In this document: positions 24,706-33,395 of the stretch, piece after piece
Numbering within the stretch: position 1 is the first letter of the stretch
Layout of the letters: each line of letters opens with the position of its first letter
Source of the DNA: KBS50 sp042434095
Lineage (GTDB): Bacteria; Actinomycetota; Actinomycetes; Mycobacteriales; Micromonosporaceae
Assembly: GCF_042434095.1 (NCBI RefSeq)
Contig: NZ_JBHLUE010000019.1
Coordinates: 186,001-250,000, forward strand
Reading direction: 5' to 3'
Length of the DNA stretch: 64,000 nucleotides
The notes under the pieces: model-generated
Databases searched by the model: none
What the model was told of the DNA's origin: nothing
The model's input: only the letters and a program-made list of their open reading frames with translations
Translations under genes and position numbers: made by a program

Positions 24706-25869
24706 ATGGGTCTGACCGTGCTGATGAACTCCGGGCCGTGGCTCGCCGTCCCGCCGCCGGGCTACGGCGGGATCGAGAACGTGGTGGCCACCCTCGTGCC
24801 CGAGCTGCGCCGGCTCGGCGTACGGGTGGTGCTCGCCTCCGTGCACAGCAGCGCGCTGGCCGTCGACGAGCTGGTTTCGATCTTCCCCGACGGCCAGTTC
24901 GCGCACCTGCAGCGGCCGTACAACCAGGTCAGCGGGATCGCCCAGGCGCACCAGCACGGCGTCGTGCGGCGGCTGCGCGAGCGTGACGACATCGACCTGG
25001 TGCACGACCACCTGGAGGCGGTCGGGCTGGCCACCCTCGCCGCCATGGGACCGGACGCGCCGCCCGTGCTGCACACGCTGCACTGGGATCTGGCGAAGCA
25101 TCCGGAGCTGTACGGCACCATCGACGGCGGCGACCGGGTGCGGGTCAACGGCGTCTCGGCGAGCCAGCTGGCCCGGGCGCCGCGCCGGCTGCGGGAGCAT
25201 TCGGTGGGCCATGTCCACCTGGCCACCCCGCTGGCCACCGGCGCGGACCGGCGGGCCCCGGTGCGCAAGGGCGACCACAGCGTCATCCTGGGCCGGGTCA
25301 CCCCGGGCAAGGGTCAGGACGTGGGCGCCCGGCTGGCCCAGCGGGCCGGCTTCCCGCTGATCCTGGCCGGCCCGGTCGGGCCGTACCATCGGCCGGCCGA
25401 CCTGGCCGCGGCCGGCAACGAGGCCCTGCAGAACCCGGACGTGCGGTTCTGGTACGACGAGGTGGCGCCGCACGTGGACGGCGAGCTGGTCCGGTGGATC
25501 GGCACGGTGGCCGGCCGGGAGCGGGACGACCTGGTGGCCACGGCCCGGGCCACGCTGTTCCCGTTGCGCTGGGAGGAGCCCGGCGGCACGGCCGTGGTCG
25601 AGTCCCTCGCCCTCGGTACGCCGGTGGTGGCCACCACTCGCGGCTGCCTGCCCGAGCTGATCGAACACGGCCGCACCGGCCTGCTGACCGGAACCGAGGA
25701 CGACCTGGCCGATCTGGTCCTCGCGGCCGACCTGCTGGACGAGGCGGAGTGCCGGCGCGAGGCCGCCCGGCGGTTCACCCCGGCCGTGATGGCACAGGGC
25801 TACGTCGAGCTGTACGACCGGGTCCGCCAGTCCGCCCTCACCCCCGCTGGTCCCACCCCGTCGACCTAA
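24706..25869 (+). CDS. GT4-family glycosyltransferase
   Basis: A 387-residue GT-B glycosyltransferase with a GAGGTG site 5 nt before ATG 24706. The N-terminal domain has PPPGYGGIENVVATLVPELR and DLVHDHLEAVGLATL; the C-terminal nucleotide-sugar site has PLRWEEPGGTAVVESLALGT with the EPGGTAVVE signature, followed by GTPVVATTRGCLPELIEHG. The family retains anomeric configuration. It probably acts with the GpgS-like enzyme upstream. Acceptor and donor are not determinable from sequence. Confidence 0.86.
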   Translation: MGLTVLMNSGPWLAVPPPGYGGIENVVATLVPELRRLGVRVVLASVHSSALAVDELVSIFPDGQFAHLQRPYNQVSGIAQAHQHGVVRRLRERDDIDLVHDHLEAVGLATLAAMGPDAPPVLHTLHWDLAKHPELYGTIDGGDRVRVNGVSASQLARAPRRLREHSVGHVHLATPLATGADRRAPVRKGDHSVILGRVTPGKGQDVGARLAQRAGFPLILAGPVGPYHRPADLAAAGNEALQNPDVRFWYDEVAPHVDGELVRWIGTVAGRERDDLVATARATLFPLRWEEPGGTAVVESLALGTPVVATTRGCLPELIEHGRTGLLTGTEDDLADLVLAADLLDEAECRREAARRFTPAVMAQGYVELYDRVRQSALTPAGPTPST

Positions 25870-26035
25870 CTGTGAGGCATACGTCCTGGCGAGGGTGATC
25901 GGCGCCAGGAGGTAACTGAGCGTTTTCCGGCAACCACCCGGGGAAGTCATCGCCGGATCCGCCGAGCCGCGGGGCCGCTGTTCGCCGCGCCCCCATCCGG
26001 CTCTGGCCGTCCGCCGACGGGGGGAGGTGGCGCGG

Positions 26036-26524
26036 GTGGTGACCGGGAGGGCGCAGTCCCGGGCGCGGGCCCGACCACATCCGGCGACCCGCCGGGGCAC
26101 GCCGAGCCGGTTGACCAGCGGCATCGGCGGGCTGTTCGTCGCGTTCGGCGCGCTCGGCTTCCTGCCCGGGGTGACCTCCGACTTCGGCGAGCTGGGCCTG
26201 GCCGGCCACGGGTCCGGCGCGCTGCTGCTCGGCGCCTTCCAGGTTTCCGTGCTGCTGAACGTCCTGCACATCGGGTTCGGCGCGCTCGGGCTGGTGCTGG
26301 CGCGGACCGCGGCGGGCAGCCGGCTGTTCCTGCTCGGCGGCGGCGCCTGCTACCTCGGGCTGTGGCTGTTCGGCGTGGCCGTGGGCGCCGACACCCCGGC
26401 CAACATCGTGCCGCTGAACGGCGGCGACGACTGGCTGCACGCCCTGGTCGGCGGCGGCATGCTCGCCCTCGGCGCCCTCACCACCCGCTCCCGCCCGACC
26501 AGCCCGCCCCCGCCGCCACGCTGA
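26036..26524 (+). CDS. DUF4383 membrane protein
   Basis: A 162-residue protein with four hydrophobic segments and the DUF4383 pattern: GGLFVAFGALGFLPG, LLNVLHIGFGALGLVLA, GACYLGLWLFGV, and NIVPLNGGDDWLHALVGGGM with the conserved N-x-x-D-x-x-L-H near the last helix. GTG 26036 lies 8 nt after a GGGGGGAGG stretch; GTG 26027 and 26039 are alternatives. The N-terminus is Arg-rich. Function unknown. A weak stem-loop follows at about 26527-26551. Confidence 0.78.
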   Translation: MVTGRAQSRARARPHPATRRGTPSRLTSGIGGLFVAFGALGFLPGVTSDFGELGLAGHGSGALLLGAFQVSVLLNVLHIGFGALGLVLARTAAGSRLFLLGGGACYLGLWLFGVAVGADTPANIVPLNGGDDWLHALVGGGMLALGALTTRSRPTSPPPPPR

Positions 26525-26611
26525 CCGGAAAACCCCGAACTGCCGGGTTTCGGCATCTCGACACCGGGTAGCCGGGCGCGTCCGTTGTGCGGGGATCACG
26601 GGGTGAAGAAG

Positions 26612-28600
26612 ATGGCGAAACGGGTGACCACCGAGCCGCAGCGAGACCGGGGCCCGGTGCTGCTGGCGCCGGCCCAGTTCGGCGGCTACCCCGGGCCGAT
26701 CCGACCGATCATCCGCGGCAACAGCCTGTGGCGGCTGCTGCGGACCACGGACGCCAAGCTGATCGGCCTGATGTATCTCGCCACCTCGTTCGCCTTTTTC
26801 GTGGTGGGCGGCTTCATGGCCATGCTCATGCGCGCCGAGCTGGCCCGGCCGGGGCTGCAGTTCCTCTCCACGGAGCAGTACAACCAGCTGTTCACCATGC
26901 ACGGCACGATCATGCTGCTGCTGTTCGCCACCCCGATGGTGTTCGGCTTCGCCAACTACATCGTGCCGCTGCAGATCGGCGCTCCCGACGTGGCCTTTCC
27001 GCGGCTCAACGCCTTCGCCTACTGGCTCTACCTGCTGGGCGGCTCGCTGGTGCTGGGCGGCATCCTCACCCCCGGCGGCTGGGCGGACTTCGGCTGGACC
27101 GCCTACACCCCGCTCAGCGACGTCACCCACACCCCCGGGCCCGGCGCGAACATGTGGGTCGTCGGCCTGGTGCTCAGCGGCCTGGGCACCATCCTCGGCG
27201 CGGTCAACATCATCACCACGATCCTCACCCTGCGCGCCCCCGGCATGACCATGTTCCGGATGCCGATCTTCACCTGGAACATCCTGCTCACCTCGGTCCT
27301 GGTGATCCTCGCGTTCCCGCTGCTCGCGGCCGCCCTGCTGGCCCTGGCCGCCGACCGGCTGCTGCACGCGCACGTCTACGACCCGGCCCACGGCGGCCCG
27401 ATGCTGTGGCAACACCTGTTCTGGTTCTTCGGCCACCCCGAGGTCTACATCGTGGCCCTGCCCTTCTTCGGGATCATCACCGAGATCATCCCTGTATTCT
27501 CCCGCAAGCCCATCTTCGGCTACAAGGGCCTGGTCGCCGCCACCATCGCGATCACGGTGCTGTCCATGACCGTGTGGGCACACCACATGTTCGCCACCGG
27601 CCAGGTGCTGCTGCCGTTCTTCAGCTTCCTCAGCTACCTCATCGCCGTACCCACCGGAGTGAAGTTCTTCAACTGGATCGGCACCATGTGGAAGGGCCAA
27701 CTCACCTTCGAGAGCCCCATGCTGTTCGCCATCGGCTTCCTGGCCACCTTCCTGCTCGGCGGCCTGACCGGCGTGCTGCTGGCCAGCCCACCGGTCGACT
27801 TCCACGTCCACGACACCTACTTCGTGGTGGCCCACTTCCACTACGTGCTGTTCGGCACCATCGTCTTCGCCGCCTTCGGCGGCATCTACTTCTGGTTTCC
27901 CAAGATGACCGGCCGACTGCTCGACGACCGGCTCGGCAAGCTGCACTTCTGGACGATGTTCCTCGGCTTCCACGGCACCTTCCTGGTCCAGCACTGGCTC
28001 GGTGCCAGGGGCATGCCCCGCCGGTACGCCGACTACCAGCCGCAGGACGAGTTCACCACGCTCAACACGATCTCGACGATCAGCTCGTTCGTGCTGGGCG
28101 CCTCCACGCTGTTCTTCATCTACAACCTCTGGAAGTCCTGGCGGTTCGGCCAGAAGGTCACCGTGGACGACCCGTGGGGGTACGGCAACAGCCTCGAGTG
28201 GGCCACCACCTGTCCCCCGCCGCTGCGCAACTTCGACCGGCTGCCCCGGATCCGGTCCGAACGCCCCGCCTTCGACGCCAAGTACGGCCCGCTGGTGGCC
28301 GACCTGCTCCGCGACGTGCCGATGCGGACCACCCGCCCCCCGCAGCACCTGCGCGAGGAGCTGCGGGCCGAGCACCGGCCACCGGAGGCGCCGAGCGCCG
28401 AGGGCGCGTACGGCGCGGGCGTGGCCAGCGGTCACCACCCGCGCCCGCAGTCCGGCGCCCGGCCGGTGCAGGTTCCCGATCCGGAGCAGCTGCGCCGACC
28501 CGCCTTCGCCGAGGCGGCGGAGGAACCCGTCGAGGACCCGCTGGACAGCCAGCGCGAATCGCGACGCGACGACCACCCGGAGGCCGACGATGTGCCGTGA
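26612..28600 (+). CDS. ctaD: Cytochrome c oxidase subunit I
   Basis: A 662-residue haem-copper oxidase subunit I of the aa3 type. Twelve membrane helices are visible; key sites are HGTIMLLLFATP (low-spin haem His), WQHLFWFFGHPEVYI (CuB His and the cross-linked Tyr motif HPEVY), WAHHMFATG (CuB His pair), and FVVAHFHYVLFG (haem a and a3 His ligands). The C-terminal ~115 residues after the last helix form a long hydrophilic Pro/Glu-rich tail, longer than usual. No subunit II, III, qcr or haem-synthesis genes adjoin it, so it is an orphan copy, probably a second ctaD paralogue. Confidence 0.92.
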   Translation: MAKRVTTEPQRDRGPVLLAPAQFGGYPGPIRPIIRGNSLWRLLRTTDAKLIGLMYLATSFAFFVVGGFMAMLMRAELARPGLQFLSTEQYNQLFTMHGTIMLLLFATPMVFGFANYIVPLQIGAPDVAFPRLNAFAYWLYLLGGSLVLGGILTPGGWADFGWTAYTPLSDVTHTPGPGANMWVVGLVLSGLGTILGAVNIITTILTLRAPGMTMFRMPIFTWNILLTSVLVILAFPLLAAALLALAADRLLHAHVYDPAHGGPMLWQHLFWFFGHPEVYIVALPFFGIITEIIPVFSRKPIFGYKGLVAATIAITVLSMTVWAHHMFATGQVLLPFFSFLSYLIAVPTGVKFFNWIGTMWKGQLTFESPMLFAIGFLATFLLGGLTGVLLASPPVDFHVHDTYFVVAHFHYVLFGTIVFAAFGGIYFWFPKMTGRLLDDRLGKLHFWTMFLGFHGTFLVQHWLGARGMPRRYADYQPQDEFTTLNTISTISSFVLGASTLFFIYNLWKSWRFGQKVTVDDPWGYGNSLEWATTCPPPLRNFDRLPRIRSERPAFDAKYGPLVADLLRDVPMRTTRPPQHLREELRAEHRPPEAPSAEGAYGAGVASGHHPRPQSGARPVQVPDPEQLRRPAFAEAAEEPVEDPLDSQRESRRDDHPEADDVP

Positions 28601-28630
28601 GTCGGCGGCGTCCTGTTCGGCGGGAAGCCT

Positions 28631-28685
28631 GTTAGGAAGGGGCCCTTCCTATACAAAATGCGATAACAGGGGGCCCTTCCTTAAC
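28631..28685. repeat. Interspersed GGGCCC element, copy 1
   Basis: A 55-bp element containing two GGAAGGGGCCCTTCC-like palindromes flanking an AT-richer middle (TATACAAAATGCGATAAC). It lies between the convergent stops of ctaD (28600) and the sigma-STAS gene (28691). Copies 2 and 3 are at 35211-35263 and 53141-53194, each also in a convergent gap. Probable bidirectional terminator or mobile palindromic repeat. Confidence 0.75.
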
Positions 28686-28690
28686 CGCCG

Positions 28691-29824
28691 TCAGCCGGCC
28701 ACGGCGGCCAGGCCGGCGGTCGCCAGCACGCCGCGGACCGCGGGCGTGGCCCGGGCGAGCCGGACCGGGATGCCGGCCCGCAGCGCCGCGTCCCGCGACG
28801 AGACCAGCGCGGCGGCCGCGCCCGGGTGCAGGGCGGTGACGCCCGCCAGGTCCACCACCACCTCGGCCGGGTGCCCGGTGCCGATCGCCTCGCCGAGCAC
28901 CCGCCGGAGCCGTTCGGCCGCCTCCGTGGCCAGGTCGCCGGCCACCTCCACCAGCACCCGGTCGCCCGCGCGGCGGACGACCATCCGGGGTCGCGGCGGT
29001 TCCGGCTCGGCGGTGCCGCTCTGCCACGGAGCCGGCGCGTCGTTCAGCATCGACTGGCGCAGCCAGGTGAGCGCCCGGGACAGCAGCCGGGACACGTGCA
29101 TCTGCGAGATGCCGAACCGGGCCGCGATCTCGGCCTGCGTCTGGTTGCCATAGAAGCGCATGGCCAGGATGCGGCGCTCCCGCCAGGGCAGCCGACCGAG
29201 CAGGCCGCTCACGGTCACCCGGTCGTCCACCGATTCGAGCACGCTGTCCGACTCGCCGACCAGGTCGCCGAATTCGGCCGAGCTCTCCCCGCCGACCGGG
29301 GCGTTGAGCGATGCCGGGCTGTAGCCGGCGGCCGACTCGAGGGCCGCGAGGATCTCCTCCTGCGGCGTCTCCAGCCGCTCGGACAGCTCGGCCACCGTGG
29401 GAGCGCGGCTCAGCTCGCTGGTGAGCGTGGCCGTGGCCTGACCAACCTCGAGGATCAGGTCCCGCAACCGGCGGGGCACGTGCACCCCCCAGGTCCGGTC
29501 CCGGAAGTGCCGCTTGATCTCGCCGACGATCGTGATGGCCGCGTACGCGGTGAACGACCCCCGCTCGGGGTCGTACCGGTCGACGGCGTTGACCAGCCCC
29601 AGCCGCGCGACCTGCTCGAGATCCTCGAGCGGTTCCCCGCGGCCCCGGTACCGCCGGGCCAGTCGGCCCGCGAACGGCAGCGCGAACCGGACGAGGTCGT
29701 CCCGCGCCTCCTGCCGGCGCGCCGCTGGCAGGCCCTGGATCCGGGCCGCGTACGCGAGCGCCGCCGCGTCGAGATCCTCCAGCCCGCGTTCCGTCGGTGC
29801 CGGTGTGGTGGTCTGTCCGAACAT
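28691..29824 (-). CDS. SigB/SigF-type sigma factor fused to a STAS domain
   Basis: A 377-residue protein; ATG 29824 follows GAGGGAGG at good spacing. Residues 1-265 are a group-3 sigma factor of the SigB/F/G type: region 2 (EDLEQVARLGLVNAVDRYDP, then FTAYAAITIVGEIKRHFRD), region 3 (RAPTVAELSERL) and region 4 (LPWRERRILAMRFYGNQTQA, then IAARFGISQMHVSRLLSRAL). After a Pro-rich linker, residues 281-377 are a STAS domain (VLVEVAGDLATEAAERLRR, EVVVDLAGVTALHPGAAAAL), the fold of anti-sigma antagonists such as RsbV. The usual phosphorylated Ser of the DSSG loop is absent (HPGA instead). The sigma factor thus carries its own antagonist-like module. No RsbW-type kinase gene is in the window. Confidence 0.88.
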   Translation of the reverse strand: MFGQTTTPAPTERGLEDLDAAALAYAARIQGLPAARRQEARDDLVRFALPFAGRLARRYRGRGEPLEDLEQVARLGLVNAVDRYDPERGSFTAYAAITIVGEIKRHFRDRTWGVHVPRRLRDLILEVGQATATLTSELSRAPTVAELSERLETPQEEILAALESAAGYSPASLNAPVGGESSAEFGDLVGESDSVLESVDDRVTVSGLLGRLPWRERRILAMRFYGNQTQAEIAARFGISQMHVSRLLSRALTWLRQSMLNDAPAPWQSGTAEPEPPRPRMVVRRAGDRVLVEVAGDLATEAAERLRRVLGEAIGTGHPAEVVVDLAGVTALHPGAAAALVSSRDAALRAGIPVRLARATPAVRGVLATAGLAAVAG

Positions 29825-30009
29825 CCGCGCCTCCCTCGCCGAAGGGCCCCCGCCCAGGCTGCGGAACCGGTCGTGGCGTACTACGCCCACAGACCGGGCC
29901 GGAAGCGAAAGTTCCACTGGAAGTCGACGGCCTGGAGTCGGCACGCAATCACAGAGCGTCCTTGGCTCGTCGCGGTCAGTGCTGTTCCCGCTTCGTAGGT
30001 ACTCAATCA

Positions 30010-30038
30010 CGAGACGAGGTTTTCTCGGGCTCGTTTCG
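30010..30038 (-). terminator. Stem-loop after the 471-residue gene
   Basis: Near-perfect 9-bp arms (CGAAACGAG / CTCGTCTCG on the minus strand) with an 11-nt loop, 32 bp past the stop at 30070 and well upstream of the sigma-STAS start. Probable terminator of the unknown gene. Confidence 0.4.
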
Positions 30039-30069
30039 CCGGCTGCGCCCGGCCGATCCACCGCTTCGC

Positions 30070-31485
30070 TCAGCCGACGAGCAGTCCGTGCGCCGCGCCG
30101 CCGGTCCGCAAACCGGCCACCAGGTCCGGCATGCGCAGCGGGGGCGGAATGGGCAGGTCGTACGGCTGACCGCGCAGCACCTCGGTCGCGTGCCGGGTCG
30201 GCACGGAGGTGACGGGGTACCCGCGCGCGGCGATCCGGTCGACCGCGGACCGCCGCCGCCCGAACGACGCGACCGCGAGCCACTGGGGCAGACCGGCCAG
30301 GGCCGGCGAATGCAGGCCGGGCGGCTCGGGCAGGACGTCCACCGAGCTGAACGGCTCGCTGCCGGCCAGCCACCATTCGGCGCCGGCCACCGAGCGCTGG
30401 GTCGCCCCCTCGCACCAGTAGGGAACCAGGCCGGACCGGACGACCTGCCACGGGTCGACCAACCGGCCGCACTCGACCACGCACCGGTCACCGGTCTTGC
30501 CGGCCGAGCGCAGCCACGCCCGGTAGACGTCGGCCACGGCGGCGCTGAGCGCCTCCGGGCGCGGGAACAACACCCGGTGCAGCGGGCGGCCAGCGGCGTG
30601 CGCCCAGGCCCGCAGGTCCGCCTCGAGCCCCGGTTCCACGCCGTGCTCGGCCTGGTCCGGCGGGCCGTCGGGCTGCGGCGGGTCCCAGCGCCGTCGGTCA
30701 CCGCCCACGCAGCGCAGCACCTCGGTGAGCGCGGCGCTGTCGGGGGCGAAGTCCGCCGCGTCCAGCCCGCCGCCGGGGCTGCCCACCTGGAAGCCGTACC
30801 CGGGGCCGGCGGGCAGCACCGGCCAGGTGCGGGCGTCCCGCAGGGTGAGCACCGGGGCGCCGGGCGCGAGCCGCTCGGTCAGAAATCGCCGGTACGCGCG
30901 CGGCAGACGCCGCCAGCGCACCACCATGGTGACGGCGGCGCCGGCCAGCACGCCCCGACCCACCGGGTCGTGCACCTGGCGTACCGCCGTTCCGGGGTTG
31001 GCCGCCAGCAGCCGGGTGGCCAGCGGGCGGGCGTACCGCAGCGCCGCCCCGGGGTCGTCGGCCGCGCCGTCGGGCCAGGCCACCGCCATCTCGAACCCGG
31101 CCGGCAGCCACGGCACGCCGAGCGCGACCGCGAGGTGGGCGGCGGCGCCGTGCGGCGAGCCGAGCACGGCGCCGGGGAAGCTGCCCGGCCGGTAGTGGTC
31201 GGTCATCCACCGGGCCACCGCCTCGGCGTCGAGCTGGCCGACCCGCTCGGCCGGGACGGCGGCGCGGGTGCCGGCCCGGGCGATGGCGGCCCGCCGGACG
31301 GACTCGGGCGCGCCGCGGAACCGGGCCAGCACCGAATGCTGGCCGAGGTCGGCGCAGTCCTCGCCGCGCAGCGCCCGGGCGCAGGCCGCGAGCAGGGTAC
31401 GGGCGGTGCTGTCGGCCGCGACGATCCGGTTCGGGGCCGGATCCCCGGATCCGGGTCCGGCGCGGTGCTCCTGCATCTCCCGCAC
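30070..31485 (-). CDS. Unknown 471-residue protein
   Basis: Start GTG 31485 is chosen because GAGGAG lies 8 nt upstream; an internal ATG at 31476 is the alternative. I do not recognise a family. The protein is soluble, without a signal peptide or membrane segments. Noticeable stretches are GSPHGAAAHLAVALGVPWLP (about residues 110-130), TMVVRWRRLPRAYRRFLTER, YGFQVGSPGGGLDAADFAP, RCVVECGRLVDPWQVVRSGL and PYWCEGATQRSVAGAEWWLA. The last part (FGRRRSAVDRIAARGYPVT) ends near LPIPPPLRMPDL. Composition matches the neighbours. It stands alone between the TPP-enzyme operon and the sigma gene on the same strand; no function is proposed. Confidence 0.7.
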   Translation of the reverse strand: MREMQEHRAGPGSGDPAPNRIVAADSTARTLLAACARALRGEDCADLGQHSVLARFRGAPESVRRAAIARAGTRAAVPAERVGQLDAEAVARWMTDHYRPGSFPGAVLGSPHGAAAHLAVALGVPWLPAGFEMAVAWPDGAADDPGAALRYARPLATRLLAANPGTAVRQVHDPVGRGVLAGAAVTMVVRWRRLPRAYRRFLTERLAPGAPVLTLRDARTWPVLPAGPGYGFQVGSPGGGLDAADFAPDSAALTEVLRCVGGDRRRWDPPQPDGPPDQAEHGVEPGLEADLRAWAHAAGRPLHRVLFPRPEALSAAVADVYRAWLRSAGKTGDRCVVECGRLVDPWQVVRSGLVPYWCEGATQRSVAGAEWWLAGSEPFSSVDVLPEPPGLHSPALAGLPQWLAVASFGRRRSAVDRIAARGYPVTSVPTRHATEVLRGQPYDLPIPPPLRMPDLVAGLRTGGAAHGLLVG

Positions 31486-31604
31486 GGGTCCCACTCCTCG
31501 TTCGACGCGCCGGTTTCCACCGGTTGACCGGTGACCGGTCACCTGGCCGGTGAACCGTCGCGGCGCGCCTTCCCGTACGGATCGGGTTCAAACGGGCGTT
31601 CCGG

Positions 31605-33395
31605 TCAGCTCAGCTCCTCGATGGCGTGCTCCCGCAGCCGCTGGTCGCGCCAGCGCCGGTCGCCCGGCCCCGCTCCGCCGGCCGGTGCCCCGCGCAGGTG
31701 CGCGAACGGCAGCTCCGGCGGGTCCAGCCGCACCGCCGGGTCGACCACCGCCTCCAGCACCGTGGGCCGGTCGGCCGCCAGCGCCTCGTCCCAGGCCGCC
31801 CCGACCAGCTCCGGCCGGTCGACCCGGACCCCGTGCAGGCCCAGCAGCCGGGCCCAGCCGGCGTACGGGACGTCCGGCAGCGGCAGGGCGCCCGTCGCGG
31901 ACCCGCGCCGGCCGTCCCCCGCACCCCAGCCGGGGCCCTCCCGGCCGGCGCGGTCCCGGTTGTTGAGCACCAGCACCACGAGCCGGGGATCCGGCCACTG
32001 GTGCCACCGGTCGGCGATCGTTACCAGCTCGGCGAGGCCGTCCACCTGCATGGCGCCGTCCCCGGTCAGCGCGATCACCGGCCGGTCCGGCGCGGCGAGC
32101 TTGGCGGCCACCGCGTACGGCAGCGCCGTGCCCACGGCCGCGAGGGTGCCGCAGACCTGGGCCCGGGCGCCGACCGGCAACTGCAGGTGCCGGGCGTACC
32201 AGTAGGTCACCGAGCCCACGTCCACCGTCACCGAGCCGTCGGCCGGCATCCGGGCGGACAGCTCGTACAGCACCCGCCGCGGGTTCACCGGCTCCCCCGG
32301 TTCGTCGGTGCGGGCGATGGCCTCCTCCCGCGCCCGGTCGACCGTGCCCTCGACCAGGTCCCGCCACTGCCGGTTCTGCCGGTTCGGCACCAGCGGAAGC
32401 AGCGCCCGCAGCGTCTCGGCCGCGTCGCCCACCAGCGGAACGGACACCGGGTACCGGGTGGCGAGCTTGCGCCCGTCGATGTCGATCTGCACGGCGTTGG
32501 CCTCGCCCGGGAGCGGGTAGAAGTCCGTCCACGGGTTGTTGGTGCCGATCAGCACGAGCGTGTCGCAGCCGGCCATCAGCTGCGCGCTTGCCGCGCCACC
32601 GGCGTGCCCGAGCACGCCCGTGTGGAATGGCAGCCGCTCGTCCAGCACCGGCTTGCCGAGCAGCGAGGCCGCCACCCCGGCGTCCACCCGGTCGGCGAGT
32701 TCGAGGATCTCCGACGCCGCCCCGGCGGCGCCCTGGCCGACCAGGATCGCCACCCGCTGGCCCGCGCCGATGACGTGCGCGGCGGCGTTCAGGTCGCTGC
32801 CGTGCGGCACCACCCGGGCCGGCGGGAGGCCGGGGGCCATCGCGGACGATCCGCCCTGGGCGGGGAACGGGTCGGGCACGGCGGCCAGTTGCAGGATGTC
32901 CGGCACCACGACGCAGGTGGGGCTGCGGGTGGCCGAGGCCACCCGGATCGCCCGGTCGATGAGGATCGGCACCTGCTCGGCGGTGCGGGCCACCCGGAGG
33001 AACTGGCCGCAGGCGTCGGCGAACAGCCGGGTCGGCTCGATGCCCTGCTGGTAGGCGCCGCCCAGCGGGGAGCGGGCCTGCTCGCCCACGATGGCCACCA
33101 CGGGCTGGCCGTCCAGCTTGGCGTCGTACAGGCCGGGAAGCAGCCGGACCGCGCCCGGACCGTGGTTGGCCAGGCACACCCCCACCCCGCCGGTGAACTT
33201 GGCGTGCCCGGTGGCCATGAAGCCGGCGGTCTCCTCGTGCCGGACCCGGACGAAGCCGGGGTCGCCGCCGGCGCGTTCGATGGCCGTGACGATGGCGGCC
33301 ACCGCCTCCCCGGGATAGCCGAAGACCCGCGGCACCCGCCAGGCACGCAACCGGTCGACGATCAGGTCCGCGACCGCCCGCGCCGGCTCAGCCAT
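31605..33395 (-). CDS. TPP-dependent enzyme, pyruvate oxidase/acetolactate synthase-like
   Basis: A 596-residue thiamine-diphosphate enzyme with the three usual domains. The N-terminal PYR domain has VFGYPGEAVAAIV and the catalytic Glu in VRHEETAGFMATGHAKFTG; the middle domain has GAASEILELADRV and DTLVLIGTNNPWTDFYP; the C-terminal PP domain has the TPP motif GDGAMQVDGLAEL followed by LVVLVLNNRD. The pattern fits pyruvate oxidase (PoxB)-like proteins rather than biosynthetic acetolactate synthase, and no regulatory subunit gene is present. Start ATG 33395 overlaps the upstream eRF1-like gene by 8 bp, so the pair is coupled. Confidence 0.87.
   Translation of the reverse strand: MAEPARAVADLIVDRLRAWRVPRVFGYPGEAVAAIVTAIERAGGDPGFVRVRHEETAGFMATGHAKFTGGVGVCLANHGPGAVRLLPGLYDAKLDGQPVVAIVGEQARSPLGGAYQQGIEPTRLFADACGQFLRVARTAEQVPILIDRAIRVASATRSPTCVVVPDILQLAAVPDPFPAQGGSSAMAPGLPPARVVPHGSDLNAAAHVIGAGQRVAILVGQGAAGAASEILELADRVDAGVAASLLGKPVLDERLPFHTGVLGHAGGAASAQLMAGCDTLVLIGTNNPWTDFYPLPGEANAVQIDIDGRKLATRYPVSVPLVGDAAETLRALLPLVPNRQNRQWRDLVEGTVDRAREEAIARTDEPGEPVNPRRVLYELSARMPADGSVTVDVGSVTYWYARHLQLPVGARAQVCGTLAAVGTALPYAVAAKLAAPDRPVIALTGDGAMQVDGLAELVTIADRWHQWPDPRLVVLVLNNRDRAGREGPGWGAGDGRRGSATGALPLPDVPYAGWARLLGLHGVRVDRPELVGAAWDEALAADRPTVLEAVVDPAVRLDPPELPFAHLRGAPAGGAGPGDRRWRDQRLREHAIEELS

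Noticed and set aside
25870..26035. Riboswitch upstream of the DUF4383 gene
   Set aside because: The 166-bp gap has some purine-rich stretches but no recognisable aptamer core or terminator/antiterminator pair.
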